64,000 nucleotides of DNA from Kitasatospora phosalacinea (lineage in GTDB: Bacteria > Actinomycetota > Actinomycetes > Streptomycetales > Streptomycetaceae): NCBI RefSeq assembly GCF_030268885.1, contig NZ_BSSA01000016.1, positions 124,001-188,000 of the forward strand. Direction: 5' to 3'. Position 1 is the first letter of the stretch. Each line of letters begins with the position of its first letter. Shown here one piece after another: positions 51,822 to 59,605 of the stretch. Below the pieces are notes generated by a model that was given only the letters and a program-made list of their open reading frames with translations, was not told where the DNA came from and searched no databases. The position numbers and the translations under genes were made by a program.

Positions 51822-54686
51822 ATGACAACAGACGTGCAGGCGAGGGGCCGTGCAGCCCGCTCCGCAGTGCTGCGCGAACTCCTGCTGCTCTGGGACGAGG
51901 CCCGCCGGGCCGGCGGCCGGGAGGTCACCCAGAAGCGGCTGGCCAGGATCGGCGGCATCGGCCCGTCCACCCTGCACGGCTGGCTCTCCGGACGGTCGGT
52001 GCCCCGCGAGGTGGACCGACTCACCGCCGTGGCCGGGGAGTTGGCCCGGGCCGCGGGCAGGCCGGTGCGGCCGGCATCCTACTGGGCCGCCCTGCTGGAG
52101 GCCGACCGCCTCCGGGCCCCGCTCCCCCGGCAGCGGGCCGACGGTGCACCGGGCGGGTCCGCCCCGGCCGCACCGTGCCCGTCCGTCCGGCGGCCGGCGG
52201 CCGCCAGGGGAACGACGGTCGTCCGGGCCACGGCCGTGGCCCGGACCGGGGACGGCACGGGTCGCCGGGTCCGGTCGGCGGTGGTCGGCACCGGCGGTAC
52301 CCGGCGCGCAGCGGGCGGCGGCCCCGGACCGGCCGGAGCGCGGTTGGTGAACCGCTACCGCTCGGCACCGCCCGCCGCCAGGGCCGTCGTCGACGCCGCG
52401 CTGGACGCGGTGCGCCTCGGCCACCGTCCCGTCCTGCCCGCGGCACTGCTGGCGGCGTCCGCCCCGCACTACCTGACCTCCGGGGAGCGCAACGCCCTCC
52501 GCCCCGGCTGGGTCGCCGACGGGCTGGAGTACCTGCGCAAGGCCGTCCCCGGGACGGGCGCGCTGCTGACCACCGGGGATCCGGCGGGCGACCCGGCCGG
52601 GAGCGGCCGGGCCGTGCTCGGCCGGCCGCCGCGCGGCACCGCGGCGCCCCGCGGTGCGGAGGTGGCCCGGTCGACGGGCGGCCACCAGGTGCGGCTCGCC
52701 GAAGCCCTGGTGCGGCAGTTGCGCCCGGAACGGGAGGGGCGCACGATCCCGGCCGGGCTCTGGGAGTGCCTGGCCCGGTACGCCCACCCCGCCGACCGGT
52801 CCGCCCTCGCGCGGTCGGCGGCGACCCGGGGCCTCACCCGGATCGCGGTCGGGCTCTGCGCCTCCGCCGCCGAGGCGGGGGACCCCGCCGCGCTGTCGGT
52901 CGGCGCCGCCCTGCTCACCGAAGCGGGACGCACCGCCGAGGCCGCCGACTGGTACGGCGCGGCCGCCGACAGGGGGGTGCCGGGGGCCGCGGTGCGGGCG
53001 GCCGAACTGCTGGAACGGGACGGCAGGTTCGAGCAGGCCGTCGACTGGTACGACCGGGCCGCCCGGACCGGGGACACCGACGCCCACTGCCGGGCCGCCG
53101 AACTCCTCGGCCGCCGCGGCGAGACCGCACCGGCACTGCACCGCTTCGCGGAGGCCGCCCGGGCCGGCCACCCCACCGCCCTGCACCGGGCCGGGCGCCT
53201 GCTCGCCGGACTCGGCCGCACCGACGAGGCACTGGAGTGGTTCGAACGGGCCGTGGCCGACGGGCACTCCGAGTCCGCCGCCGACTGCGCCAGGCTCTGC
53301 GCCGCCGCCGGCCGGACCGACGAGGCGGCCGTCTGGTGGGAACGGGCCTGGGCCCGGGGCACGGTGGTCGGCGTCCACGAGGCGGCCGGGATGCTGGAGG
53401 CTGCCGGTCGGATCGACGAGGCCGCCGCCTGGTACGAACGCGCGGCGGTCCACGGGGACGAGACCGCCTGGCACGAGGCCGCGGCCCTGCTCGCCGGGCA
53501 GGGCCAGTACGGCAACCTGCCCTGGTACGCGCACATCGGCGACCCGCAGGCACTGCGCGGACGCGCCGAGCAGTGCGAGCGGGACGGGGACCCGGACGGG
53601 GCGCTGGACTGGTACCGGAAGGCGGCCGAAGCGGGCTGCGAGACCTCCCGGTACCAGGCCGCCGACCTGTTGGAACGGCACGGCGACACCACCGGCGCCG
53701 TCCACTGGTACGAGCTCGCCGCCGCCCACGGCGACGTCTACGCGATGCGTGAACTCGGCCGCCTGCTGGGCGAACTGGGCCGCTCCCGGGAGTCCGTCGG
53801 CTGGTACCGGGCCGCGGCCGCGGCGGGTGACCGGCACGCCCTGCCCACCGCCGTCCGGAGCGCCGCCCCGCTCGCGCCGAACCTCGAACGGTGGGCCCCG
53901 CAGGCACCCGCCCTGCGGGCCGCGCACCCCGCACCGGCCGCCCGCACCCGCGACGAGGGAACCCACCGGGCCACCGCCACCGCCCCGGCCGACCGCTCCG
54001 GGCCCGCACTGCTGGACGAGGCGGTGGAGCTGCTCAAGGAGGCCGGCCGGTTCTTCGAGGCCGGTCTGCTGCTGCGCTCCACCGACAGCCCGGAGCGGGA
54101 GCGGCTGCGCGAGGCGTCCCGGATGCTGTCCGGATCGACCTGCGGGGACGGGGCCATCGCCTGGGTGCAGCGGTTCGCCGACAGCGGCGACCGCCGGGCC
54201 GTCCAGGAGGCCGCCGAGATGCTGGAGAGCCGGGGCCGGGTCGACGACGCACTCGCCTGGTACGGGAGGGCGGCGGACCAGGGCGACCGGGGCGCCCTGC
54301 TCGCCGCGGCCCGGATGCTCGCCGAGCGCCGCCAGCCGCAGCGCGCCCTGGAGTGGTACCGGCGGGCCGCCGACGCGGGCGACCCGCTCGCCCACCGCGA
54401 AGCGCTGATGCTCCTCCAGGAGCACGAGGACGAAGGCCGGCCCGGCCTGTCCGGCGCGCCCGCCGCGGCGGGCGAACTGCGCAGCAACGGTTGGGAGCCG
54501 GACGCGCTCCCCGCCGCGCCCTGGTCGGCCGCCCCGCCCGGCGCACCTGCCGGGGGCGAACCGTCCGGAGCCGGGCCCGCCGCACCCGCCACGCCTGGGC
54601 CGTCCGGCAGGCCGTCCGGAACCGAGCAGGTGCGTCGTCCGCGGGTTCTCCGGCAGCCCGGTGACCCCGGTCGTACGCAGCCCTGA
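51822..54686 (+). CDS. Large protein with N-terminal HTH and Sel1-like repeats
   Basis: 954 residues. The N-terminal 90 contain a lambda-repressor-type HTH (VTQKRLARIGGIGPSTLHGWLSGRSVPREVDRLTAVAGEL). A low-complexity linker (90-180) and a helical region follow. From about residue 345 to 860 there are roughly eleven Sel1/TPR-like repeats of about 37 residues (pattern A-x-x-WY-x-RAA-x-x-GD, such as EAADWYGAAADRG, QAVDWYDRAARTGD, GALDWYRKAAEAG, RALEWYRRAADAGD), interrupted once by a Pro/Ala linker near 700. The C-terminus is Pro/Ala-rich. It is probably a cytosolic scaffold or regulator that binds DNA and proteins. I know no defined function. Divergent from nirB. Confidence 0.8.
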   Translation: MTTDVQARGRAARSAVLRELLLLWDEARRAGGREVTQKRLARIGGIGPSTLHGWLSGRSVPREVDRLTAVAGELARAAGRPVRPASYWAALLEADRLRAPLPRQRADGAPGGSAPAAPCPSVRRPAAARGTTVVRATAVARTGDGTGRRVRSAVVGTGGTRRAAGGGPGPAGARLVNRYRSAPPAARAVVDAALDAVRLGHRPVLPAALLAASAPHYLTSGERNALRPGWVADGLEYLRKAVPGTGALLTTGDPAGDPAGSGRAVLGRPPRGTAAPRGAEVARSTGGHQVRLAEALVRQLRPEREGRTIPAGLWECLARYAHPADRSALARSAATRGLTRIAVGLCASAAEAGDPAALSVGAALLTEAGRTAEAADWYGAAADRGVPGAAVRAAELLERDGRFEQAVDWYDRAARTGDTDAHCRAAELLGRRGETAPALHRFAEAARAGHPTALHRAGRLLAGLGRTDEALEWFERAVADGHSESAADCARLCAAAGRTDEAAVWWERAWARGTVVGVHEAAGMLEAAGRIDEAAAWYERAAVHGDETAWHEAAALLAGQGQYGNLPWYAHIGDPQALRGRAEQCERDGDPDGALDWYRKAAEAGCETSRYQAADLLERHGDTTGAVHWYELAAAHGDVYAMRELGRLLGELGRSRESVGWYRAAAAAGDRHALPTAVRSAAPLAPNLERWAPQAPALRAAHPAPAARTRDEGTHRATATAPADRSGPALLDEAVELLKEAGRFFEAGLLLRSTDSPERERLREASRMLSGSTCGDGAIAWVQRFADSGDRRAVQEAAEMLESRGRVDDALAWYGRAADQGDRGALLAAARMLAERRQPQRALEWYRRAADAGDPLAHREALMLLQEHEDEGRPGLSGAPAAAGELRSNGWEPDALPAAPWSAAPPGAPAGGEPSGAGPAAPATPGPSGRPSGTEQVRRPRVLRQPGDPGRTQP

Positions 54687-54883
54687 TCCGTACGCGGCCC
54701 TGACCTGCACACAGCCCCGCCCCGCACGACCCCGCCCCGCACGGCCCCGGCCCAACGGCCCCGTGCGCCACCGGCGGGGCGCGGCCGGGCCGCTCACCCC
54801 CGCGGGACGTTCGGTGAGAGCCGGGTAACCACCCGTGACCGGTGGGCAACCGGGCCGAAACAGGCGTCCGGCAAGGTGGTGGC

Positions 54884-55636
54884 ATGACCACCACTTCGCT
54901 CCCCGGCCGCGTCGCCCCGCTGCGGGTGCTGCACGCGGCCCGCCGCCCGGCCCTGGTGCTGGTGGCGCACGGCTCGCACGACCCGGCCGCGTCCGCCGAG
55001 CTCTCCCGGTTGCACGCCCGGTTGCGGCGGTCCCGGCCGGAGCTGGACATCCGGCTCGGGCACCTCGGCCTGAACGACCCGCTGCTGCCCGAGGTGCTGG
55101 ACGAGCTGAGCGGCCGGGTGGTCCTGGTGCCGCTGCTGCTGGGGCGGGGCTACCACAGCAAGGTGGACATCCCCCGGACGCTGTCCGCCGCGCCGCACCT
55201 GGCGGGGGAGTGCGCCCCGCCGCTGGGCCCCGACCCGCTGCTCACCGAGGCGCTGGCCGACCGCCTGGTGTCGGCCGGTTGGCGGGGCGAGCCCGTGGTC
55301 CTGGCCGCCTCCGGCTCCCGCGACCGGGACGCCGCCGAGGACAGCGGGACGCAGGCCGAACTGCTGGCGGCCAGGCTGGGCGTCACCGTCCGGCCGGGGT
55401 ACGTGACGGCGAACGGTCCGAGCGTCGCCGCCCGGGTCGCCGAGTTCACCGCCGAGGGCCACGCGCGGGTCGCCGTCGCCTCCTACTTCACCGCACCGGG
55501 CGACTTCGCCCGCCTGGCCGAGGCAGCGGGCGCCGCGCTGACCTCCGCCCCGCTCGGCGACCACCCCGCCCTGGCCCGGCTGGTCCTGGAGCGGTACCAG
55601 TCCTGCCTCTCCCGGGCCGTGCGCCTGGTCGGCTGA
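54884..55636 (+). CDS. Sirohydrochlorin chelatase (CbiX/SirB-like)
   Basis: A 250-residue class II chelatase with two related halves. ALVLVAHGSHDPAASAEL (metal-binding His, about residue 29) and VPLLLGRGYHSKVDIP (second His, about 90) are the active-site segments; VVLAASGSRDRDAAE and VAVASYFTAPGDFA are the matching parts of the second half. CbiX/SirB enzymes insert cobalt or iron into sirohydrochlorin. The nearby siroheme enzyme NirBD argues for iron and siroheme. The ATG at 54884 is preferred over one at 54842, which would add an unrelated Gly-rich start. Confidence 0.87.
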   Translation: MTTTSLPGRVAPLRVLHAARRPALVLVAHGSHDPAASAELSRLHARLRRSRPELDIRLGHLGLNDPLLPEVLDELSGRVVLVPLLLGRGYHSKVDIPRTLSAAPHLAGECAPPLGPDPLLTEALADRLVSAGWRGEPVVLAASGSRDRDAAEDSGTQAELLAARLGVTVRPGYVTANGPSVAARVAEFTAEGHARVAVASYFTAPGDFARLAEAAGAALTSAPLGDHPALARLVLERYQSCLSRAVRLVG

Positions 55637-55693
55637 CCCCCGGTCACGTCGCACCCCGCGCCCGCCGCCCCCGGCCCCGCCGGACCCCGCAGC

Positions 55694-55788
55694 AGCCGTC
55701 AGCCGTACGCCACAGCCGTCAGCCACACCGTCAGCCGTCAGCCGTCAGCCGTCAGCCGTCAGCCGTAGCCGTCAGCCGTAGCCGTCAG
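55694..55788. repeat. Heptamer tandem repeat (CCGTCAG)n
   Basis: Five perfect CCGTCAG units run from 55728 to 55762. Degenerate copies flank them from 55694 (CAGCCGT, CACACCGTCAG) to 55788, including two 6-bp CCGTAG units. The array lies between two convergent genes and runs into the stop codon of the MFS gene. Confidence 0.9.
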
Positions 55789-57146
55789 CCGCACGCCGCG
55801 GCCGCCACCGGCACGTCGCTCCCGCACACCGGTCCGCGGCGCTCGGTGGGCAGGTCGCGGACGCGGCGCATCGGCGAGCACCAGAGGATCAGGGCGGCCA
55901 ACGGCACCCCGACGGTCATCAGCCACATCGCGGGCCGCACGCCGAGCTCGGTGCCGAGGACGCCGGCCAGCAGCGCGCCGAGCGGGATGGACCCGAAGTT
56001 GAGCACCGCGCTGCTGGCGGAGAGCCGGCCGAGCAGCTCCGGCGGGCAGTAGCGCTGCTGGAAGGTCGACTTGATGACGTTCCCGGCGACGACCCCGCAG
56101 GAGGCGCCGAACCCGCCGAGCAGGTACCAGGCCAGCCCGGTGCCGCGGCCGGTCAGCGGGATGAGGACGGTCAGCGCGGGCAGGACGAGCTCCAGCAGCA
56201 GCATCGCCCGCGAGGTGCCGAGCCGGGCGGCGATCCGGCGGGCGACGGCCGCCCCGAGGACGCCGCCGGTGGAGGCGAGCGCGACCAGCAGGCCGACGGT
56301 GCCCTCGTCGACGCCGACCTCGCGGATCAGGAAGACCACCAGCAGCGACTGGTAGCCCGTCAGGACGAGGTTGGACGCGGCGCCGAACAGCGCGAAGGTG
56401 CGGAACCAGACGTCGGAGGCGAGCAGCCGCAGCCCTTCGCCGATTTCCCGTCCCAGCGCCCGGCGGGGCCGCTGCTCGCGGCCGGTCTCGCGGTGCCCGA
56501 TCCGGGCGGTGCACCAGAGCGAGAGCAGGAACGTCGCGGTGTTGGCCAGCAGCCCGTTGACCGGCCCGGCCAGTTGGGCGATCAGGCCGCCGCTGCCCAG
56601 CCCGGCGATGCCCGCGGCGGAGGCGCTGCCGTGCAGCTTGGCGTTGCCCTCGGGCTGGTCGGCGGGTTCGAGCAGGTGCGGCAGGTACGCGGTGTACGCG
56701 GTCTGGAAGAACACCCCGGCCGCCCCGGCGAGCAGCGCGACGGCCAGCAGGTGCCACAGCGTCAGCACCCCGGCCAGCGCGGCCAGCGGCACGGTGGCGT
56801 ACAGCAGCAGCGAGACGGCGGTCGCGGCGAGCATGATCGGGCGGCAGCGCAGCCGGTCCACCCACACCCCGGTCGGCAGGCCGATCAGCAGCCAGGGCAG
56901 CCAGCCCGCGGCGCCGAGCAGGCCGACCTGGAGGGTGCTCGCGTGCAGGGTGCTGACGGCGATCAGCGGCAGGGCGAGGCCGGTGACCGCGGAGCCGTAC
57001 TTGTTCGCGGTCTCGCCGATCCACAGCATCCGGAAGTCGTGGTGCCGCCGCAGCAGTCCGGCAGGAGCAGCGGCAGCGGCAGCAGTAGCGGCGGTGGCAG
57101 TGGCAGCGACAGCGGTACGGCGGGAGCGGGGGAGGGGTGCGGTCAT
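55785..57146 (-). CDS. MFS transporter
   Basis: A 453-residue major facilitator of the drug/enterobactin-exporter type, with twelve hydrophobic helices between about residues 35 and 435. FRMLWIGETANKYGSAVTGLALPLIAV is the typical first helix; GLPTGVWVDRLRCRPIML is the loop 2-3 motif A (G-x-x-x-D-R). The N-terminal 28 residues are an Ala/Thr run of GCN codons. The ATG overlaps the stop of the ArsR-type gene (ATGA). The stop codon is part of the last heptamer repeat. The repressor pairing suggests a substrate-induced exporter, substrate unknown. Confidence 0.9.
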   Translation of the reverse strand: MTAPLPRSRRTAVAATATAATAAAAAAPAGLLRRHHDFRMLWIGETANKYGSAVTGLALPLIAVSTLHASTLQVGLLGAAGWLPWLLIGLPTGVWVDRLRCRPIMLAATAVSLLLYATVPLAALAGVLTLWHLLAVALLAGAAGVFFQTAYTAYLPHLLEPADQPEGNAKLHGSASAAGIAGLGSGGLIAQLAGPVNGLLANTATFLLSLWCTARIGHRETGREQRPRRALGREIGEGLRLLASDVWFRTFALFGAASNLVLTGYQSLLVVFLIREVGVDEGTVGLLVALASTGGVLGAAVARRIAARLGTSRAMLLLELVLPALTVLIPLTGRGTGLAWYLLGGFGASCGVVAGNVIKSTFQQRYCPPELLGRLSASSAVLNFGSIPLGALLAGVLGTELGVRPAMWLMTVGVPLAALILWCSPMRRVRDLPTERRGPVCGSDVPVAAAACG

Positions 57147-57757
57147 GGCCGGTCGGGGTCCTTTCGGGGCAGCGCCTGGATCTGGACGATGACCGGTCGC
57201 GCCGCCGGGTCGGGCGCGGCGTCCGGGTCGGGGGTGTGGCGGGTGACCACGGCGTTCAACTCGTCGATCAGGGCCTGGAGCTGGGCGGGCGTCAGCCGGA
57301 GGTTGCTCCAGTCGGAGACGGAGCCGGTGCCGTGCCACTCGCCCGGCCAGCCGGCGGCCAGCGAGTCGGCGACCCGCTGGTACTGCCGGCGCAGGTTCTC
57401 GGCCTGGTAGACCGAGAGCGCGGCGCGGGCGGCCGGGTCCCGGTCGAAGTCGGTGGCGGCCAGCACGATGGCGCCGCCCACGGCGCGCCACCAGCGTTCC
57501 CGCTTGGTGCCGCGGCCGGTCTCCTCCTCGATGAAGCCGTGCTCGGCGAGGTGCCGCAGGTGCCAGCTGATGGTGCCGGTGGACTCGCCGGTCCGCTCGG
57601 AGAGCCGGGCGGAGGTGGCGGGGCCGTTCAACCGCAGCTCGTCCAGCAGCCGCATCCGCAGCGGGTGGGCGAGCCCGCGCAGCGAACCGGCGTCCAGCCT
57701 CCGGCGCGGCGCCTGGTCGGAGTGCGGGGCGGGGTCTTCGGGGCGGTGCTCGTTCAT
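57143..57757 (-). CDS. ArsR-type helix-turn-helix regulator
   Basis: A 204-residue regulator. The winged helix is LRGLAHPLRMRLLDELRLNGPATSARLSERTGESTGTISWHLRHLAEHGFIEEE (about residues 25-80), followed by a C-terminal helical ligand or dimer domain (YQAENLRRQYQRVADSLAAGW). It is coupled to the MFS gene. A -10-like TAGGGT (57764-57769) ends 6 nt before the ATG, giving a leaderless message, and an inverted repeat lies just upstream, so it most likely represses its own operon. Confidence 0.9.
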   Translation of the reverse strand: MNEHRPEDPAPHSDQAPRRRLDAGSLRGLAHPLRMRLLDELRLNGPATSARLSERTGESTGTISWHLRHLAEHGFIEEETGRGTKRERWWRAVGGAIVLAATDFDRDPAARAALSVYQAENLRRQYQRVADSLAAGWPGEWHGTGSVSDWSNLRLTPAQLQALIDELNAVVTRHTPDPDAAPDPAARPVIVQIQALPRKDPDRP

Positions 57758-57763
57758 GGCCCC

Positions 57764-57769
57764 ACCCTA
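57764..57769 (-). promoter_or_regulatory. -10 box of the regulator/MFS operon
   Basis: TAGGGT on the minus strand, 6 nt from the ATG at 57757, so transcription should begin at the start codon. Confidence 0.55.
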
Positions 57770-57771
57770 CG

Positions 57772-57791
57772 ATGCAGAGGACTCTCTGCAT
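57772..57791. promoter_or_regulatory. Operator of the regulator/MFS operon
   Basis: ATGCAGAG-GACT-CTCTGCAT: perfect 8-bp arms just upstream of the -10 box, covering the -35 zone. A further half-site CTCTGCA follows at about 57798-57804. Confidence 0.75.
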
Positions 57792-57874
57792 AGATCTCTC
57801 TGCAAAGGAGTCTCGGCTTTTTCGGGAGCGCCCGGCCACTCCCCAACTCCCGCGCGTTGTGGGAGAGTCCGCCC

Positions 57875-58231
57875 ATGAACCGGCTGGCCGCCCCCCTGCG
57901 CTTCCTCACGGAACTGATCGCCTGGGTGGCCGCACCCTGGGCGCTCGCCCCGCACTCGATCCTGCTGGCCGTCCTCGCGGACCTGCTGCTGATCGGTCTG
58001 CCCACGGTCCTCGCCACCCCGGGCGACAAGGAACAGGTGCTGGTGGCGGTGCCCGGCTGGGCCACCGTCGGCCTGGTGCTGCTGCAACTCACCGCCGCGG
58101 TCGTCGCGACCTGGTGCGCGTGGCCGACCTGGGCGGCGGTGCTCACCTGCGGCCTCGCCGCCGCCTGCCTGGTGACCGAACGGCCGCGCTGGCGCCGCCT
58201 GCTCGCCGCCCCGCGTTCGCGCGCCGCATGA
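57875..58231 (+). CDS. Small membrane protein (YrdB/DUF2568-like)
   Basis: A 118-residue protein with four membrane helices. MNRLAAPLRFLTELIAWVAAPWAL, with a Leu-Arg-Phe-Leu-x-Glu-Leu pattern, is the usual start of DUF2568 (YrdB) proteins of unknown function; ILLAVLADLLLIGLPTVLATPGD and the tail LVTERPRWRRLL also fit. The ATG at 57875 has GGGAGAG upstream. It diverges from the ArsR-type gene. Confidence 0.75.
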   Translation: MNRLAAPLRFLTELIAWVAAPWALAPHSILLAVLADLLLIGLPTVLATPGDKEQVLVAVPGWATVGLVLLQLTAAVVATWCAWPTWAAVLTCGLAAACLVTERPRWRRLLAAPRSRAA

Positions 58232-58267
58232 CCGGATGTCCGTCGTCCGGCGTACGGTGACTGGCAT

Positions 58268-59539
58268 ATGAAGAACACGGTTCCGTACGATCCGCAGTCC
58301 GAGGCGCGCTGGGTGCCCGAGCCCGACAAGCGGCCCGGCCGCACCGCCTTCCAGCGCGACCGCGCCCGGGTGCTGCACTCCGCCGCGCTGCGTCGGCTGG
58401 CGGGGACGACCCAGGTGGTCGCGCCGATGCGCAGCGACTTCCCGCGGACGAGGCTGACGCACTCGCTGGAGTGCGCGCAGGTCGGCCGGGAGCTGGGCGC
58501 GGCGCTGGGCTGCGACCCGGACCTGGTGGAGACCGCCTGCCTGGCCCACGACATCGGCCACCCGCCGTTCGGCCACACCGGCGAGGAGGCGCTCGACCAG
58601 GCCGCCGAGGCCTGCGGCGGCTTCGAGGGCAATGCCCAGTCGCTGCGCATCCTGACCAGGCTGGAGCCCAAGCGCTTCGCCCCGCCGGACGAGCCGGGGG
58701 TCCGGCTCGCCCCGTGGCCCGGCCGCAGCGTCGGCCTGAACCTGACCCGCGCCGCGCTGGACGCCGCGACCAAGTACCCGTGGGCCCGCGGGCAGCACCC
58801 CGCCGACCCCGGCTCCACCAAGTACGGCGTGTACGGGGACGACCTGCCGGTGTTCCGCTGGATGCGCACCGGCGCGCCCGACGGCCGCAAGTGCTTCGAG
58901 GCCACGGTGATGGACTGGTCGGACGACGTCGCCTACTCCACCCACGACGTGGAGGACGGCCTGCAGGCCGGCCACATCGACCCGGCCGCGCTGCGCTCCC
59001 CGGAGGAGCGGGCCGAGCTGTTCAAGACCGCCGAGCGGTTCGCCGCGGCCGCTCCGGAGGAGTTCGGCGAGGCCCTGGACCGGCTGCAGGCCCAGGACTG
59101 GTGGCCGGTCGGCTACGACGGCACCGCCCGCGCCCGGGCCGGGCTGAAGGACCTCACCAGCCAGCTGATCGGCCGCTTCTGCCTGGCCGCCGAGCAGGCC
59201 ACCCGGGCCCGCTACGGTCCCGGCCCGCTCACCCGGTACGCCGCCGAGCTGGTCGTCCCGCGCGGCGTCCGGCTGGAGTGCGCGGTGCTCAAGGCGGTCG
59301 CCGTCCGGTACGTGATGCAGCGCGACGAGCAGGCCCAACTCCGCTCCCGCCAGCGGGTGGTGATCGCCGAACTGGCCGACGCCCTGCTGAACGACGCCCC
59401 GCACCACCTGGACCCGGTGTTCGCCGCCCAGTACGAGGAGGCCGAGGACGGCCGCGCCGCGCTGCGCACCGTGATCGACCAGATCGCCACCCTCACCGAC
59501 GCCTCCGCGCTGGCCCTGCACGCCAAGCTGGTCGGCTAG
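58268..59539 (+). CDS. dgt: Deoxyguanosinetriphosphate triphosphohydrolase
   Basis: A 423-residue HD-domain enzyme that splits dNTPs, usually dGTP, into nucleoside and triphosphate. FQRDRARVLHSAALRRLAGTTQVV (about 32-55), TRLTHSLECAQVGREL (metal His, about 62), CLAHDIGHPPFGHTGEEAL (HD pair His94-Asp95) and the distal DDVAYSTHDVEDGLQAG (Asp ligand) are intact. It is directly upstream of dnaG, a common actinomycete arrangement. A -10-like TACGGT (58253-58258) is 9 nt before the ATG. Confidence 0.94.
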   Translation: MKNTVPYDPQSEARWVPEPDKRPGRTAFQRDRARVLHSAALRRLAGTTQVVAPMRSDFPRTRLTHSLECAQVGRELGAALGCDPDLVETACLAHDIGHPPFGHTGEEALDQAAEACGGFEGNAQSLRILTRLEPKRFAPPDEPGVRLAPWPGRSVGLNLTRAALDAATKYPWARGQHPADPGSTKYGVYGDDLPVFRWMRTGAPDGRKCFEATVMDWSDDVAYSTHDVEDGLQAGHIDPAALRSPEERAELFKTAERFAAAAPEEFGEALDRLQAQDWWPVGYDGTARARAGLKDLTSQLIGRFCLAAEQATRARYGPGPLTRYAAELVVPRGVRLECAVLKAVAVRYVMQRDEQAQLRSRQRVVIAELADALLNDAPHHLDPVFAAQYEEAEDGRAALRTVIDQIATLTDASALALHAKLVG

Positions 59540-59593
59540 CCGTCCCGCCCCGGGCCCGGGGACGGCACGCCCGGACTGTCACACCCGCTCCCG

Positions 59594-59599
59594 TAGACT
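59594..59599 (+). promoter_or_regulatory. -10 box giving a leaderless dnaG transcript
   Basis: TAGACT ends 6 nt before the GTG start at 59606. No ribosome site is present. The -35 region is not evident. Confidence 0.55.
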
Positions 59600-59605
59600 T
59601 TCCCG

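Noticed and set aside
55694..55788. CRISPR-like array
   Set aside because: The unit is only 7 bp and directly contiguous, with no spacers and no cas genes nearby; it is a simple tandem repeat.
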